Below, piece by piece: positions 20,604 through 30,206 of a stretch of DNA of 64,000 nt; the first letter of the stretch is position 1, and each line of letters opens with the position of its first letter. Position numbers and translations under genes: made by a program. The stretch is from NCBI GenBank assembly GCA_010672585.1, contig JAAHGF010000019.1, forward strand, positions 97,473 through 161,472, in the 5' to 3' direction. The notes below the pieces were generated by a model. It worked only from the letters and a program-made list of their open reading frames with translations, had not been told where the DNA came from and did not search any database. This stretch comes from Okeania sp. SIO1I7 (GTDB lineage Bacteria > Cyanobacteriota > Cyanobacteriia > Cyanobacteriales > Microcoleaceae).

Positions 20604-21833
20604 ATGGCACGCGCAAAATTTGAAAGAAATAAGCCTCACGTCAATATTGGAACTATTGGCCACGTTGACCACGGTAAGACAACTTTGACTGCTGCAATTA
20701 CCATGAGTCTAGCAGCGCAAGGAAAAGCTAAGGCAAGGAATTATGCTGATATTGATGCAGCTCCAGAAGAGAAAGCACGGGGTATCACAATTAATACTGC
20801 TCATGTAGAGTATGAAACAGAAGGGCGTCACTATGCTCACGTTGATTGTCCTGGACACGCTGACTATGTAAAAAATATGATTACAGGTGCAGCTCAAATG
20901 GACGGTGCAATTCTAGTAGTTTCTGCTGCTGATGGTCCAATGCCCCAAACTCGCGAACATATTCTATTGGCCAAGCAGGTAGGGGTTCCTAATATAGTTG
21001 TTTTCCTCAACAAGCAAGATATGGTTGATGATGAGGAACTTTTGGAACTGGTGGAACTGGAAGTTCGGGAACTTTTAAGTGACTATGATTTTGATGGAGA
21101 TAATATTCCCATCGCTGCTGGTTCTGCTTTACAGGCAGTAGAAGCATTAACAGCTAACCCAAGCATAGGAAAGGGTGAAAATGAATGGGTAGATAAAATT
21201 CTCGCTCTGATGGATGAAGTTGATGGGTATATTCCGACACCAGAACGTGATGTTGATAAGCCATTCCTAATGGCGGTAGAGGACGTATTCTCTATTACTG
21301 GTCGTGGTACTGTAGCTACAGGCCGGATTGAGCGTGGTAAGGTCAAAGTAGGTGAAACTGTGGAATTGGTAGGTATCAAAGATACTCGTAGTACCACAGT
21401 TACAGGTGTGGAAATGTTCCAGAAAATTCTGGATGAAGGAATGGCGGGTGATAATGTGGGATTACTACTGCGTGGTATGCAGAAAGATGATATTCAACGT
21501 GGCATGGTTTTAGCTAAACCAGGTTCTATTACTCCCCACAAAAAATTTGAATCGGAAGTATATGTTCTGAAAAAAGAAGAAGGAGGTCGTCATACACCTT
21601 TCTTCCCTAACTATCGTCCTCAATTCTACATCCGGACAACAGATGTGACTGGTGCTATTGAGTCTTTTACTGCTGATGATGGCAGTGCCGCAGAAATGGT
21701 AATGCCTGGTGACCGGATTAAAATGACAGTTCTACTAATCAACCCTGTGGCAATTGAGCAAGGTATGCGTTTTGCTATTCGTGAAGGTGGTAGAACTATT
21801 GGCGCTGGTGTTGTTTCTAAGATTATAGAGTAG
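20604..21833 (+). CDS. tuf: Elongation factor Tu
   Basis: 409 residues, the usual cyanobacterial length. It delivers aminoacyl-tRNA to the ribosome as a GTP complex. Motifs: [43 protein letters not shown] and GSALQA. Domain II ([20 protein letters not shown]) and domain III ([19 protein letters not shown]) are complete. Fourth gene of the str operon; AAGGAAC about 10 bases upstream serves as the ribosome binding site. Only one tuf copy is present in the window. Confidence 0.98.
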   Translation: MARAKFERNKPHVNIGTIGHVDHGKTTLTAAITMSLAAQGKAKARNYADIDAAPEEKARGITINTAHVEYETEGRHYAHVDCPGHADYVKNMITGAAQMDGAILVVSAADGPMPQTREHILLAKQVGVPNIVVFLNKQDMVDDEELLELVELEVRELLSDYDFDGDNIPIAAGSALQAVEALTANPSIGKGENEWVDKILALMDEVDGYIPTPERDVDKPFLMAVEDVFSITGRGTVATGRIERGKVKVGETVELVGIKDTRSTTVTGVEMFQKILDEGMAGDNVGLLLRGMQKDDIQRGMVLAKPGSITPHKKFESEVYVLKKEEGGRHTPFFPNYRPQFYIRTTDVTGAIESFTADDGSAAEMVMPGDRIKMTVLLINPVAIEQGMRFAIREGGRTIGAGVVSKIIE

Positions 21834-22187
21834 GACAATTTCCTCAAACATTAAGTGGCAGAAAAGTACTTATGTAAATTGATATTTGCTTTTCTGCTGC
21901 TTATTAATGAAGGAAGAAGGAAGAGGGAAGAGGGAAGAAGGGTAGAGATTGAAAAAAAAAAGGAGAAACCGATAGAGATGACTATCTAAAATGAATTAGA
22001 GCAGCTATTTTTAACTATATTGAGTTTATATCTACCTTTTTGTACATTTTGGATAAGCTATCTTTAAACATTTCCGTTATAAAAATAACTTCTGGCTTCT
22101 GACTTCATTAAAGTCTATTGCTGGTTAAGAAAACTAGCAATTTATAATTGAAAACTAAAAAATCTGAACCTAGAAAATTAAAGATAA
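21834..22187. other. tuf-rpsJ spacer with a hairpin
   Basis: GCAGAAAAG (21858-21866) pairs perfectly with CTTTTCTGC (21889-21897) across a 22-base loop, 25 bases after the tuf stop. It lacks a T-run, so it may be an mRNA end-stabiliser or a weak terminator. A purine-rich GAAGGAAGAGGGAAGAGGGA run is at ~21909-21928. The rest is AT-rich with no gene. Confidence 0.5.
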
Positions 22188-22505
22188 ATGGCCACAATTC
22201 AACAGCAAAAAATTCGTATTCGTCTGAAGGCATTTGACCGCCGTTTACTAGATACATCTTGTGAAAAAATTGTAGATACGGCAAATAGAACGGGAGCTAC
22301 AGCAATTGGGCCAATACCTTTGCCCACAAAACGACGCATTTATTGTCTATTGCGATCGCCTCACGTTGATAAAGATTCACGAGAACACTTTGAAACTAGG
22401 ACACATCGTAGAATTATAGATATTTATCAACCTTCATCAAAAACAATTGATGCTCTGATGAAGCTTGACTTACCCGCAGGGGTAGATATTGAAGTGAAGT
22501 TATAG
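22188..22505 (+). CDS. rpsJ: 30S ribosomal protein S10 (NusE)
   Basis: 105 residues, full length. It is a structural protein of the 30S head and, as NusE, a partner of NusB in antitermination. Hallmarks: [54 protein letters not shown] and [20 protein letters not shown]. It is the last gene of the cyanobacterial str cluster. There is no strong ribosome binding site, and the spacer before it is 354 bp, long for this operon. Confidence 0.97.
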   Translation: MATIQQQKIRIRLKAFDRRLLDTSCEKIVDTANRTGATAIGPIPLPTKRRIYCLLRSPHVDKDSREHFETRTHRRIIDIYQPSSKTIDALMKLDLPAGVDIEVKL

Positions 22506-23190
22506 CAAAGTTAGTCCATGGGTAGTTTCTAGTCTAGAATTATTTAACGAACCCATGGCCTCAAGTTATGGTTCGGACTTATATTAATATATTGTTGACT
22601 ATTTCCCAGACTCAAGTCACGGGGATTCTAAGTAGATACTACGCAACAGGATAAATCCGTGTTGCTTAGTCTATTCTTAGCTGACCAAAGATATTCCTTT
22701 GGGGACAAGTAAAAGTTCCCCTACAGAGTATGCTAAGGCCAATGCCTAGCGTTATCCTTACTTTTTGTCGATAATAATAGCACAGGATAACTAAAGTTGT
22801 CTAGTTTAAGCCACTCCCTTGTTTTCATCCCCCGGTTAAAACACGAGGGTCTTCAACGTCGCTTTTCGGTAACTTAAAGTTTTTTTGATTTATATGAATA
22901 GGAATTCTAAGACACTATAATGTTTGGCGTTTGATGTTCAGCAATACAATTTTTTTACCAAAATTCCAAATTATCTTGATATTTATACCAAGGAACGAGT
23001 TGGTATTTGACATAGACTGCTGATGAACGATAAGACAGAGAAATGCTTTTCCTACTGTTCCCTGTTCCCTGCTATATGTAAAAATTCCCAAAAATCAAAA
23101 ATTAGTAAGCCCATAGATATCTAAAGAATAGAAAAATCAGCTAAAGTATAAGAAGTATTAAGAAGCAAAACTTTATTTTAATGATGAAAG
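22506..23190. other. 685-bp spacer: structured relic plus possible LON promoter
   Basis: CCATGGGT (22518-22525) and ACCCATGG (22550-22557) form an inverted repeat just after rpsJ. 22560-22870 is the structured relic listed separately. At 23007 TTGACA is followed 16 bases later by GATAAG, a possible promoter for the LON-domain gene. No ORF was seen. Confidence 0.45.
22560..22870 (-). ncRNA. Structured relic resembling the right end/guide-RNA region of an IS605-type element
   Basis: This stretch is richer in GC than its surroundings and is full of short hairpins: CCAAAG/CTTTGG near 22683, GGGGAC/GTTCCCC near 22701, GCAAC...GTTGC near 22642-22664, and AGGCCAATGCCTAGCG near 22735. Read on the minus strand it contains GAATCCCCGTGACTTGAGTC, like sequences I recall at the 3' ends of cyanobacterial tnpB elements, and GTTTTAACCGGGGGATGAAA. 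No tnpB or iscB frame accompanies it. A decayed or stand-alone omega-RNA-type locus is the best guess; the family assignment rests on recall and structure only. Confidence 0.35.
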
Positions 23191-23829
23191 ATGGCATCCT
23201 CTTCTGTAGCTGTTCGAGAACTTCCCCTATTTCCACTACCAGAAGTAGTATTATTTCCAGGTAGACCTCTACCACTACACATCTTTGAATTTCGCTATAG
23301 AATTATGATGAATACAGTTCTAGAAAGCGATAGTAGATTTGGAATTTTGATGTGGGATTCTACTCAAGACCGAGTTGTGGCCACTGGGTGTTGCGCTAAA
23401 ATTGAGAACTACCAACGCTTACCTGACGATCGGATGAAGATTTTGACAGTAGGTGAGCAAAGATTTAGAGTTTTAGACACAATTAGAGAAAAACCTTATC
23501 TAGTTGGTTTAGTTGAGTGGATAGAAGATGATTCTTCAGAAAATACTCTTGGAGAGTTAGCAAATCAAGTTGAAGCTTTGCTAAAAGATGTAGTTCATCT
23601 TTCCGGTAAACTTATGGATCAGAGTATAGAGTTACCAACTGATATTCCTAGTTTACCAAAAGAATTGTCATATTGGGTGGCTAGCAATCTCTATGGAGTA
23701 GCAACTGAACAGCAAGCTCTTTTGGAGATGCAAGATACTGCTACTAGGTTAGAAAGAGAAGTAGAAATTCTCACATCTACTAGGAATCATCTTGCAGCGA
23801 GAACTGTTCTGAAAGATACTTTAAAATAA
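23191..23829 (+). CDS. LON peptidase substrate-binding (N-terminal) domain protein
   Basis: 212 residues made only of the LON N-terminal domain: LPLFPLPEVVLFPGRPLPLHIFE, YRIMMNTVLE, FGILMW, GCCAKIENYQRLPDDRMKIL and GEQRFRVL. A C-terminal helical part holds the leucine-rich LASNLYG/LLEMQDTATRLEREVEIL region. It lacks the AAA and Ser-Lys protease parts of Lon. Stand-alone proteins of this family in cyanobacteria often follow rpsJ. Their function is not settled; they are thought to bind unfolded substrates or act as adaptors. The start is the ATG at 23191 (MASSSVAV), with AAAGATGGC around it and no strong Shine-Dalgarno sequence. Confidence 0.85.
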   Translation: MASSSVAVRELPLFPLPEVVLFPGRPLPLHIFEFRYRIMMNTVLESDSRFGILMWDSTQDRVVATGCCAKIENYQRLPDDRMKILTVGEQRFRVLDTIREKPYLVGLVEWIEDDSSENTLGELANQVEALLKDVVHLSGKLMDQSIELPTDIPSLPKELSYWVASNLYGVATEQQALLEMQDTATRLEREVEILTSTRNHLAARTVLKDTLK

Positions 23830-23929
23830 ACTCTAGCAATGATGTTGTAGATTCAAGGTGTTTGTTTAGAGAAAGTTATTAATAGAATATATAGCTCAAT
23901 AATTGGTAGTGGGAATTAGGAAGCTACTT

Positions 23930-23993
23930 ATAGCAGTTTTCATGTTTCATAGAATACAGAGATTTTCGCTTAAAGGCAGAAGGTAGAAGTTTT
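23930..23993. repeat. ~65-bp interspersed repeat (second copy inverted at 33181-33249)
   Basis: GTTTTCATGTTTCATAGAAT followed by ACAGA and CTTAAAGGCAG matches the reverse complement of 33190-33240 (TGTATTCTATGAAACATGAA). Both copies sit in gene-free DNA. Confidence 0.6.
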
Positions 23994-24092
23994 CACTCAT
24001 GCTGACTAAAAATAGCTATAATTGTAGTTTCTGACTCACTTCCTAAGTCTAATTTTTCCATAAGCTTTGTGACAATGTCATAAAGTACTTTT

Positions 24093-24358
<266 letters not shown>

Positions 24359-24374
24359 GTACTTTTTTATTTAA

Positions 24375-24926
24375 CTAAGCAGCTAGTAAATTCCTCTCTT
24401 CTGAATTTGCCCAGTTGCTATAGTCTAATAATAATTTATTCATCAATCCTTTCTTCATTTTGAGCAAAATACTACCTAATAAATTATTACCTGTAGATAG
24501 CAAAATTGATTTGGGAATTTTATTGAAGGGAGCAGGCAAAAATATTTGTAAGGCTAACTCTACTTTTCCCTCTAAAATAGTTTTCTTATGAATTTTGGTG
24601 GGCTGCATTGTACCATTGAGATTTAATTGAAAATGTTCATTAATCATTTCAATCCCTTTAAGTTTACAACCAACAGACTTTAATTTGACTACTCCTTCAG
24701 AAGTTGTCACAATTTTCATGTCGATAATTGGTTCAATTTTCAACATAAAGAATTTGAGAGGCTTCATTTTTAAACGATATGTATCGTTAGTTAATTTATC
24801 TATACAATTAGGGTCTGCTAGAACTTCTACAATACGTTGTGGCTGACTTAAATAACTGTGAATACTTATAGACTGCTCTGGAACAGGTATATTGACAGAT
24901 TGAGATGCAAAAAAATTATTATACAT
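24375..24926 (-). CDS. DUF1997-family protein
   Basis: About 183 residues. I chose the ATG at 24926 (MYNNFFASQSVNI) because the paralogue just upstream begins the same way (ITRFTASQSVNIPV), although the frame is open to 25061. Conserved blocks shared with the paralogue: SYLSQPQRIVEVLADP, YRLKMKPLKFFMLKIEP, LKSVGCKLKGIE, and a C-terminal LLLDYSNWA. DUF1997 proteins are cyanobacterial and plastid proteins resembling a lipid-binding START-like fold; no reaction is established. The gene stops 17 bases from the right end of MITE copy A, and its 3' flank is the target duplication. Confidence 0.75.
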   Translation of the reverse strand: MYNNFFASQSVNIPVPEQSISIHSYLSQPQRIVEVLADPNCIDKLTNDTYRLKMKPLKFFMLKIEPIIDMKIVTTSEGVVKLKSVGCKLKGIEMINEHFQLNLNGTMQPTKIHKKTILEGKVELALQIFLPAPFNKIPKSILLSTGNNLLGSILLKMKKGLMNKLLLDYSNWANSEERNLLAA

Positions 24927-25153
24927 AGTAGCTAGTAGAAGTAAGTAATTTTTATTAAAACTATTAACGATATTATATGAGAGTATATTAAGTATTGTAA
25001 CAATTTCCGTCAAGCTTGAGTGGAGAGAACTAAATACCGTTTCACGGAATTCAAAAGTCAAAATTCAAAAGTCAAAAGTTATTCATTAAGATTTTATAGA
25101 AGCTCAAAATTTTGATGCTACAGTAATTTATTTTTAAAGTGAATTGGTATAAA

Positions 25154-25744
25154 TTAAACAGCTTGACTACCAGGAGATAAAACTGAACCTTGTTTACTAT
25201 TTGTTAATATTTCAGCTTCATCGCAAGCCCATTTTTGATAATCAGCTAATAGTTGATGGGTCAATCTTTGCTTAATTGTCATTAATACACTTTTCAGTAA
25301 ACCATTACCAGTTGTTTCTAAAACTGGTAGAGGTGTTAACCATAATGGAGGGGGTAATTCTACCTTAACTTCTAAATCTGCATTGCCTTTGAGATGAGTA
25401 ACTCCTTTAATTTGGTAGGTTTGGAGAATACCAACTAGATTGAGGGCAAAACGCTGATTAATATATTCTACGCCACGAATTTCACAACCCTCTGACTTTA
25501 AGTAAATTGTGCCATTAGAACTTGCCCAAACCCGTATATCTACAGTTGGCTGAATAGTTAACATCATAAAGTGTAGTGGACGCATTTTGAGGCGGAAGCT
25601 ATTTTTGTCTAATTGTTCCAATCTTGTTGGATCTACTAAAGCATTGACTAGGCGCTTCGGTTGACGAAGATAATGATGAATAGGAACTTGTTGCTCAACT
25701 ACGGGAATATTTACAGATTGGGATGCGGTAAATCTAGTAATCAT
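25154..25744 (-). CDS. DUF1997-family protein, tandem paralogue
   Basis: 196 residues, start MITRFTASQSVNIPVVEQ at 25744. Blocks in common with the downstream gene: HHYLRQPKRLVNALVDP, FRLKMRPLHFMMLTIQP, LKSEGCEIRGVEYIN, KGNADLEVKVELPPP and LLADYQKWA. Identity between the two is clear but moderate, so the duplication is old. The pair is likely co-transcribed from upstream of 25744, with a ~230-bp spacer. The function is unknown; a membrane-associated or pigment-linked role has been discussed for the family but nothing in the sequence proves it. Confidence 0.8.
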   Translation of the reverse strand: MITRFTASQSVNIPVVEQQVPIHHYLRQPKRLVNALVDPTRLEQLDKNSFRLKMRPLHFMMLTIQPTVDIRVWASSNGTIYLKSEGCEIRGVEYINQRFALNLVGILQTYQIKGVTHLKGNADLEVKVELPPPLWLTPLPVLETTGNGLLKSVLMTIKQRLTHQLLADYQKWACDEAEILTNSKQGSVLSPGSQAV

Positions 25745-26403
25745 TATTTGTATAAAAAATAAATAAAAAATAAATATTTTAATACCTAAATTTTATGAAA
25801 TCTTCACATTTATTCATGTGACTTGGATCATACTGAAGTATTTACTCAAGTTTAGTCATTCACCAGCAGGGGATTTAGGTAAAATTGAGTAATTCTAGTA
25901 ATCATAATGGTTGATGGATGAGAACTGGTTGAAGAAATATAACTTAATTTTACGAAGTGTAACTTATTCAATTTTATAGAAATTGGGTTTAATCTAAAAT
26001 CTAAAATAAAATTGAGATTCTATGACCGAAAAATTTTGGTCAATAACCTCCCCTTTTAAGCTATCCCTTACCCATAAGTCTTGAAACCCTTGTGGGACCA
26101 ACCCCTCGCCCCTCCCCCTCCCAGGAGGGGAACGGGAGCAGGGAGCAGGGGAGAAAGGAGAAAAAATCATAGTAGCTAAGTAAAACTACTGGAGTTGTCA
26201 AAAAAAAAGTATTTTTCCATACATTTTTTCTCCCGAAAAAGCTGAACCAAGACTTATGTATAACTCGTCTATTTTGTCAAGTTTTATCTTAAGAAAGATG
26301 TGGGTAAAGCATAGAGGGTCAATTTATTGTCACGCTGAGAAAAATTGTATCCTTTGAAATTTCGTACATCTTGCTAGGATTAGTTAACCAAAAATATAGA
26401 GTT

Positions 26404-26495
26404 CAGGAGTTACGCAAAGACACTATATATAGTAGATAAAAACTATAGCACTATGGTATATATAGTGTTTTAACCATGAAAATGCGTAAGTCCTG
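26404..26495. mobile_element. 92-bp palindromic miniature element with 5-bp target duplication
   Basis: The ends CAGGAGTTACGCA (26404-26416) and TGCGTAAGTCCTG (26483-26495) are inverted repeats with one mismatch. A second inner inverted pair, ACACTATATATAG / CTATATATAGTG-like, makes almost the whole unit foldable. It is flanked by a perfect direct repeat GAGTT (26399-26403 and 26496-26500). It is too small to code. CAGGACTTACGCA-type ends are familiar from cyanobacterial repeats (recall). Confidence 0.75.
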
Positions 26496-26522
26496 GAGTT
26501 GTAAATATTCTCTGACGACAAA

Positions 26523-26680
26523 GAATTAGTCCTGCCCTTTTAAGGGGATAAAAAGCGGTCGAGAGATGGTGAGGTTTCCTCGCCATATCTAATCGACCAA
26601 TAGAAAAAAGGATATTCTATATTTCAAGCCTCCTTATTGCAGAGGTCCTGATAACTGATAACTGATAACTGATAACTGAA
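26523..26680 (-). repeat. Second copy of the 20115-20362 element, ending in GATAACT heptamers
   Basis: The reverse complement shares TTGGTCGATT, GCGAGGA and CTCGACCGCTTTTT in the same order as 20205-20300. Its outer end is four tandem GATAACT units (26650-26679) that stop one base before the pheA ATG. Confidence 0.6.
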
Positions 26681-27571
26681 ATGACCATATCAATTGCACA
26701 TCTTGGCCCTGCTGGTACTAATGCCGAGACAGCAGCAGTGGCATTTACTAATAAACTGAGTCAGTTTGGTCAAAAATCTTTTCTGTGTCCATATCCTAGT
26801 ATTGCTCAAACTTTATGGGCAGTTTCTCAAGGGGAAGTTAATTTGGCAGTTGTACCTGTAGAAAATTCTATTGAAGGGAGTGTTACTGTTACTCTGGATA
26901 CACTTTGGCAATTGGACTCTTTAGAGATTCAAACAGCATTAGTTTTGCCTATTTCTCATGGATTAATATCATTAGCTGATAGTTTTGAGGAGATTAAAAC
27001 AGTTTATTCTCATCCACAAGCTTTAGCTCAATGTCAAGGTTGGTTAGAAAGATTTTTGCCACAAGTCCAGCAAATTCCGGATAATTCTACTGCAGAAGCA
27101 TTGCGACATTTAGGTAAGGATAGGAGTGCTGCAGCGATCGCTTCTCAAAGAGCGGCTCAACTTTATCAATTACCTATATTGGCTTATCCAATTAATGATT
27201 ATCCTGACAATTGTACTCGTTTTTGGGTATTGAAGGAAGGATGTACGGAAATAGATAATTCTGATTTAAAACTAATAATTAATAGGATAAATCAACCGGG
27301 AAATTCTGTTTTTATTTCTCTAGGTTTCAGTGTGCCTGCAAATGTACCAGGTGCTTTAGTGAAGCCATTACAAGTATTTGCTAAAAAGGGAATTAATATG
27401 AGTAGAATAGAGTCTCGTCCTACGAAGCGATCGCTAGGGGATTATTTATTTTTTATTGATATAGAAGCTAAGAATAATGATGATTTTATCAAGATAGCAA
27501 TAGAGGAGTTGAAAACCTATACAGAAACCCTAAAAATATTTGGCAGTTATAGGATTATGGCGCTCAATTAA
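26681..27571 (+). CDS. pheA: Prephenate dehydratase
   Basis: 296 residues. It converts prephenate to phenylpyruvate in phenylalanine synthesis (cytoplasm). The catalytic part (residues ~1-190) shows HLGPAGTNAETAA, VPVENSIEGSVTVTLD, SHPQALAQC, NSTAEA and the signature TRFWVL. A C-terminal ACT domain (~200-285), with ESRPTKRSLGDYLFFID, gives phenylalanine feedback control. It stands alone, without a chorismate mutase domain, as usual in cyanobacteria. There is no Shine-Dalgarno sequence: the ATG directly follows GATAACT heptamers belonging to a repeat element. Confidence 0.95.
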   Translation: MTISIAHLGPAGTNAETAAVAFTNKLSQFGQKSFLCPYPSIAQTLWAVSQGEVNLAVVPVENSIEGSVTVTLDTLWQLDSLEIQTALVLPISHGLISLADSFEEIKTVYSHPQALAQCQGWLERFLPQVQQIPDNSTAEALRHLGKDRSAAAIASQRAAQLYQLPILAYPINDYPDNCTRFWVLKEGCTEIDNSDLKLIINRINQPGNSVFISLGFSVPANVPGALVKPLQVFAKKGINMSRIESRPTKRSLGDYLFFIDIEAKNNDDFIKIAIEELKTYTETLKIFGSYRIMALN

Positions 27572-27792
27572 AAGATATCTTCAACAATTAATAATTAATA
27601 ATTACCTCTCCTTGAATAGAAGAGGACTTATGCCATAGGGAAAATTTTTTCTTCTCTTAGCTCGCAGTCAGCTTGTAGCTGTTTCATAAATAATGAATAT
27701 ACACTGCTAAGGTCAAGGTTAATTTTTATCCAATACTTTGAATTCTCTTTAAATCTATCAATACTAATTCCTCCTATAAAGGCAATAAATTA

Positions 27793-27821
27793 ATAGCTGA
27801 TAGCTGATAGCTGATAGCTGA
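27793..27821. repeat. Heptamer tandem repeat (ATAGCTG x4)
   Basis: Four ATAGCTG-type units are followed by AATGCTTAC, the same end sequence as the element at 40257-40583. It lies 11 bases beyond the stop of the minus-strand glycosyltransferase. The rest of the 27572-27831 spacer holds another ATTACCTCTCC-type repeat fragment (~27590-27640). Confidence 0.7.
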
Positions 27822-27831
27822 ATGCTTACTA

Positions 27832-30206
27832 TTAAATTAAATTTTGCAGAACAATGAGAAGACGTTGAATTTGTTTTTCCCAAGTCAAATCTTGCATAAA
27901 ATTAACAGCAGTTTTACTCCGAAGTTGAGCATCTTCTCGATCAAAATAAACCTTTTCTAACATTTCTACTACTTCTTCAACATCAGATTCTCCCCAACCA
28001 TCTACACCTGGAAACTGTGGGGTAGGTTTGACAGATTTTTGATTATGTAAGGGATAACAATGAGAGTTATTAATAATATCTAAATGCCCAGTATTAGCAG
28101 AAATAATTGTCGGGATACCACAGGCAAGACTTTCCATTGCAACCAGATTTGTACCGCCTTCGCAGCGATTTGTAAATACAGCTACATCAGCTTCTCGTAA
28201 TATTTGTCCTGCCATATAATTAGGAATCGGACCAACATCAATAACTGCATTGCTAGGAATGTCATTTTCTAGCAACCATTTAGTAATTTGTAAACGTTTA
28301 TTTTGACTAATTTTCGGTAATCCTACAACATTTCCAGTTTGTTCAATTCCTACCATGAATTGAGGCCAAAAGTTATGCCAAGCTGTAATTAATAGTGCTT
28401 CTGGATAACGTTTTTGGAATATTTTAAAAGCTGCTATGACAATATCTTGGCCTTTGCGATATTCTAGCTTTCCACCAGAAAAAATAACAAAGCGATCGCT
28501 AAAAATATTAGATTTAGGTGCGGGATGAAAAATTGTTTGGTCAATGCCTTGTAAAACTTTTTGTACGGGTTTGATGCTATTATTTTCTAGAATTTTGGTA
28601 TTCCAGGTAGATCCGGTAATAATCAAATCATAAGCTTTAGAGCGATTAATTTGTTCTGAGGTAAATTGAGTATTTTCTGAGAAAATAATTCCAATATTTT
28701 TGGTTCCTACAATATTATTACTTGCGGAAAAGTTACTACCTAAAGCTTGTAATATTGGTAAGTTGAGTTTAATCTTTTTGTCTTGGTGATTTTTGAGTTG
28801 ATTTTGCAAATTTTTCTGAGCATCAAAAGCTGGATTTAGTAAAGCTTGATGTAGAGGATTTAACATTCCAGGTTGAATAGAAGGAGGTGTTAATAATAGG
28901 GGTTGATATTCTGGGTTTTTAAGTAATTGGAGAGTAAGATTAATGCCATAAATACCCCAACCAGTCATAGGGTTTAGTGGCCAGCAAATAGCAATTATTT
29001 TCATTATTTCAAAAGTAGAAGTTTTAGTTTGTATATTTTTTTGAGAAGTTATGAAGGTAGATAAAGTTGTGTTTTTTTGATGTTTGGCAGATTTATATTG
29101 TGCTAAAGCTTTTTTAATGGCTTCTTCTGGGAATTTAATAGCTTTTATTTCAGAAGTTTTATTGGTTGTAGAATTATTATTTAGCAAATTTTCCAAGCTG
29201 TCTTTAACTTGTTTAGATACACTTTCCCAATCTCCTATTTTTGGCTGTCTAAATAATCTCATTGTGGGATACCAAGGACTATCTTCCCGGTCTGTTAACC
29301 AGCGCCACTCAGAATCAAAATTTAACATTACCCAAACTGGTTTACCTAATGCTCCTGCTAAGTGAGCAATAACTGTATCTATTGTAATTACTAAATCTAA
29401 TTGTTTTATCGCTGCTGCTGTATCAGCTAGGTCATTAAAAGATGTACCATTATTATAAATTTTAGTTTGAGAGTTAAGCCATTCTAAATCTGTAGAAGAG
29501 ACTTCTTTTTGTAAAATGTAAAAATTAGCTGTATCTATACTTATAATTTCTTGTAAATGTTGAACTGAGCAAGAGCGTTCGTGACTATTTTTGTTGGTAC
29601 TATTTGTTTGCCAACATATTCCCACTTTGAGATTTTTTTCTGGAGCAAGTGGAATGGGAAAATTGATTGATTTTGGTACAGATAAATAAGGAATTTCAGC
29701 AGGTATAGTTTCCAAAGTAGTTCTAAATATTCGAGGTAAGTTCATTAATGGAGCATATATATCGAAATCTGGCAAACTTTCACCTTTAAAAAATAATTCA
29801 TCAATTCCTGAAATAGTGGTAAATAATAATCTCAACCCTGGTTGATTATATTCAACAATTACTCGCCCTCCTAACTTTTTCACCAAAGGAAGATAGCGGA
29901 TAAATTGAATAGAATCTCCTAAACCTTGTTCGGTGTAAACTAACAAATTTTTGCCCTGAAAATCTGAGCCATCCCGCAAAGGTTGAGAAAAATTACGGAT
30001 TAAATCTTTTCTTTGCAAGCGCCATTCATATTGTGAAAATCCTTGAATAAAATCTCCCTGCTTAAGTAAAATAAATGCTAAAGCAAAGTGAGCATGAATA
30101 TGTTCCGAATTTAATTCAAGAGCTTTTTGATAGAGATTTTTGGCTGCGAGTAAATTACCTTGTGCTTCCTCAATATTTGCCCAATTATTGTAAGCATCAA
30201 AGGTTT
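27832..30206 (-). pseudogene. TPR-GT9-GT4 glycosyltransferase, 5'-truncated by a deletion-fusion
   Basis: The open frame starts abruptly at ~30206 in the middle of a TPR (DAYNNWANIEEAQGNLLAAK), right after the broken end of the upstream paralogue. There is no ATG or ribosome binding site; the first usable start is a TTG at 30018. Downstream it is well preserved: a GT9/heptosyltransferase-like domain (LVYTEQGLGDSIQFIRYLP, SVQHLQEIISI, LVITIDTVIAHLAGALGKPVWVM, SPWYPTMRLFRQ) and, from an internal ATG at 29004 (MKIIAICWPLNPMTGWG), a GT4 domain (VIFSGGKLEYRKGQDI, FTNRCEGGTNLVAMESLACG). The GT4 half, or the whole frame by reinitiation, may still be expressed, so it is only provisionally a pseudogene. 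Confidence 0.7.

Larger units (their letters stand above)
25745..26680. other. 936-bp spacer upstream of pheA: several repeats, no gene
   Basis: 25745-26030 is AT-rich. Near 26097-26165 is a C/G-run repeat (CCCTCCCAGGAGGGG type) followed by GGGAGCAGGGAGCAGGGGAG. Then come the 92-bp palindromic element (26404-26495) and the inverted-end element (26523-26680), whose terminal heptamers touch the pheA start. Confidence 0.6.
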
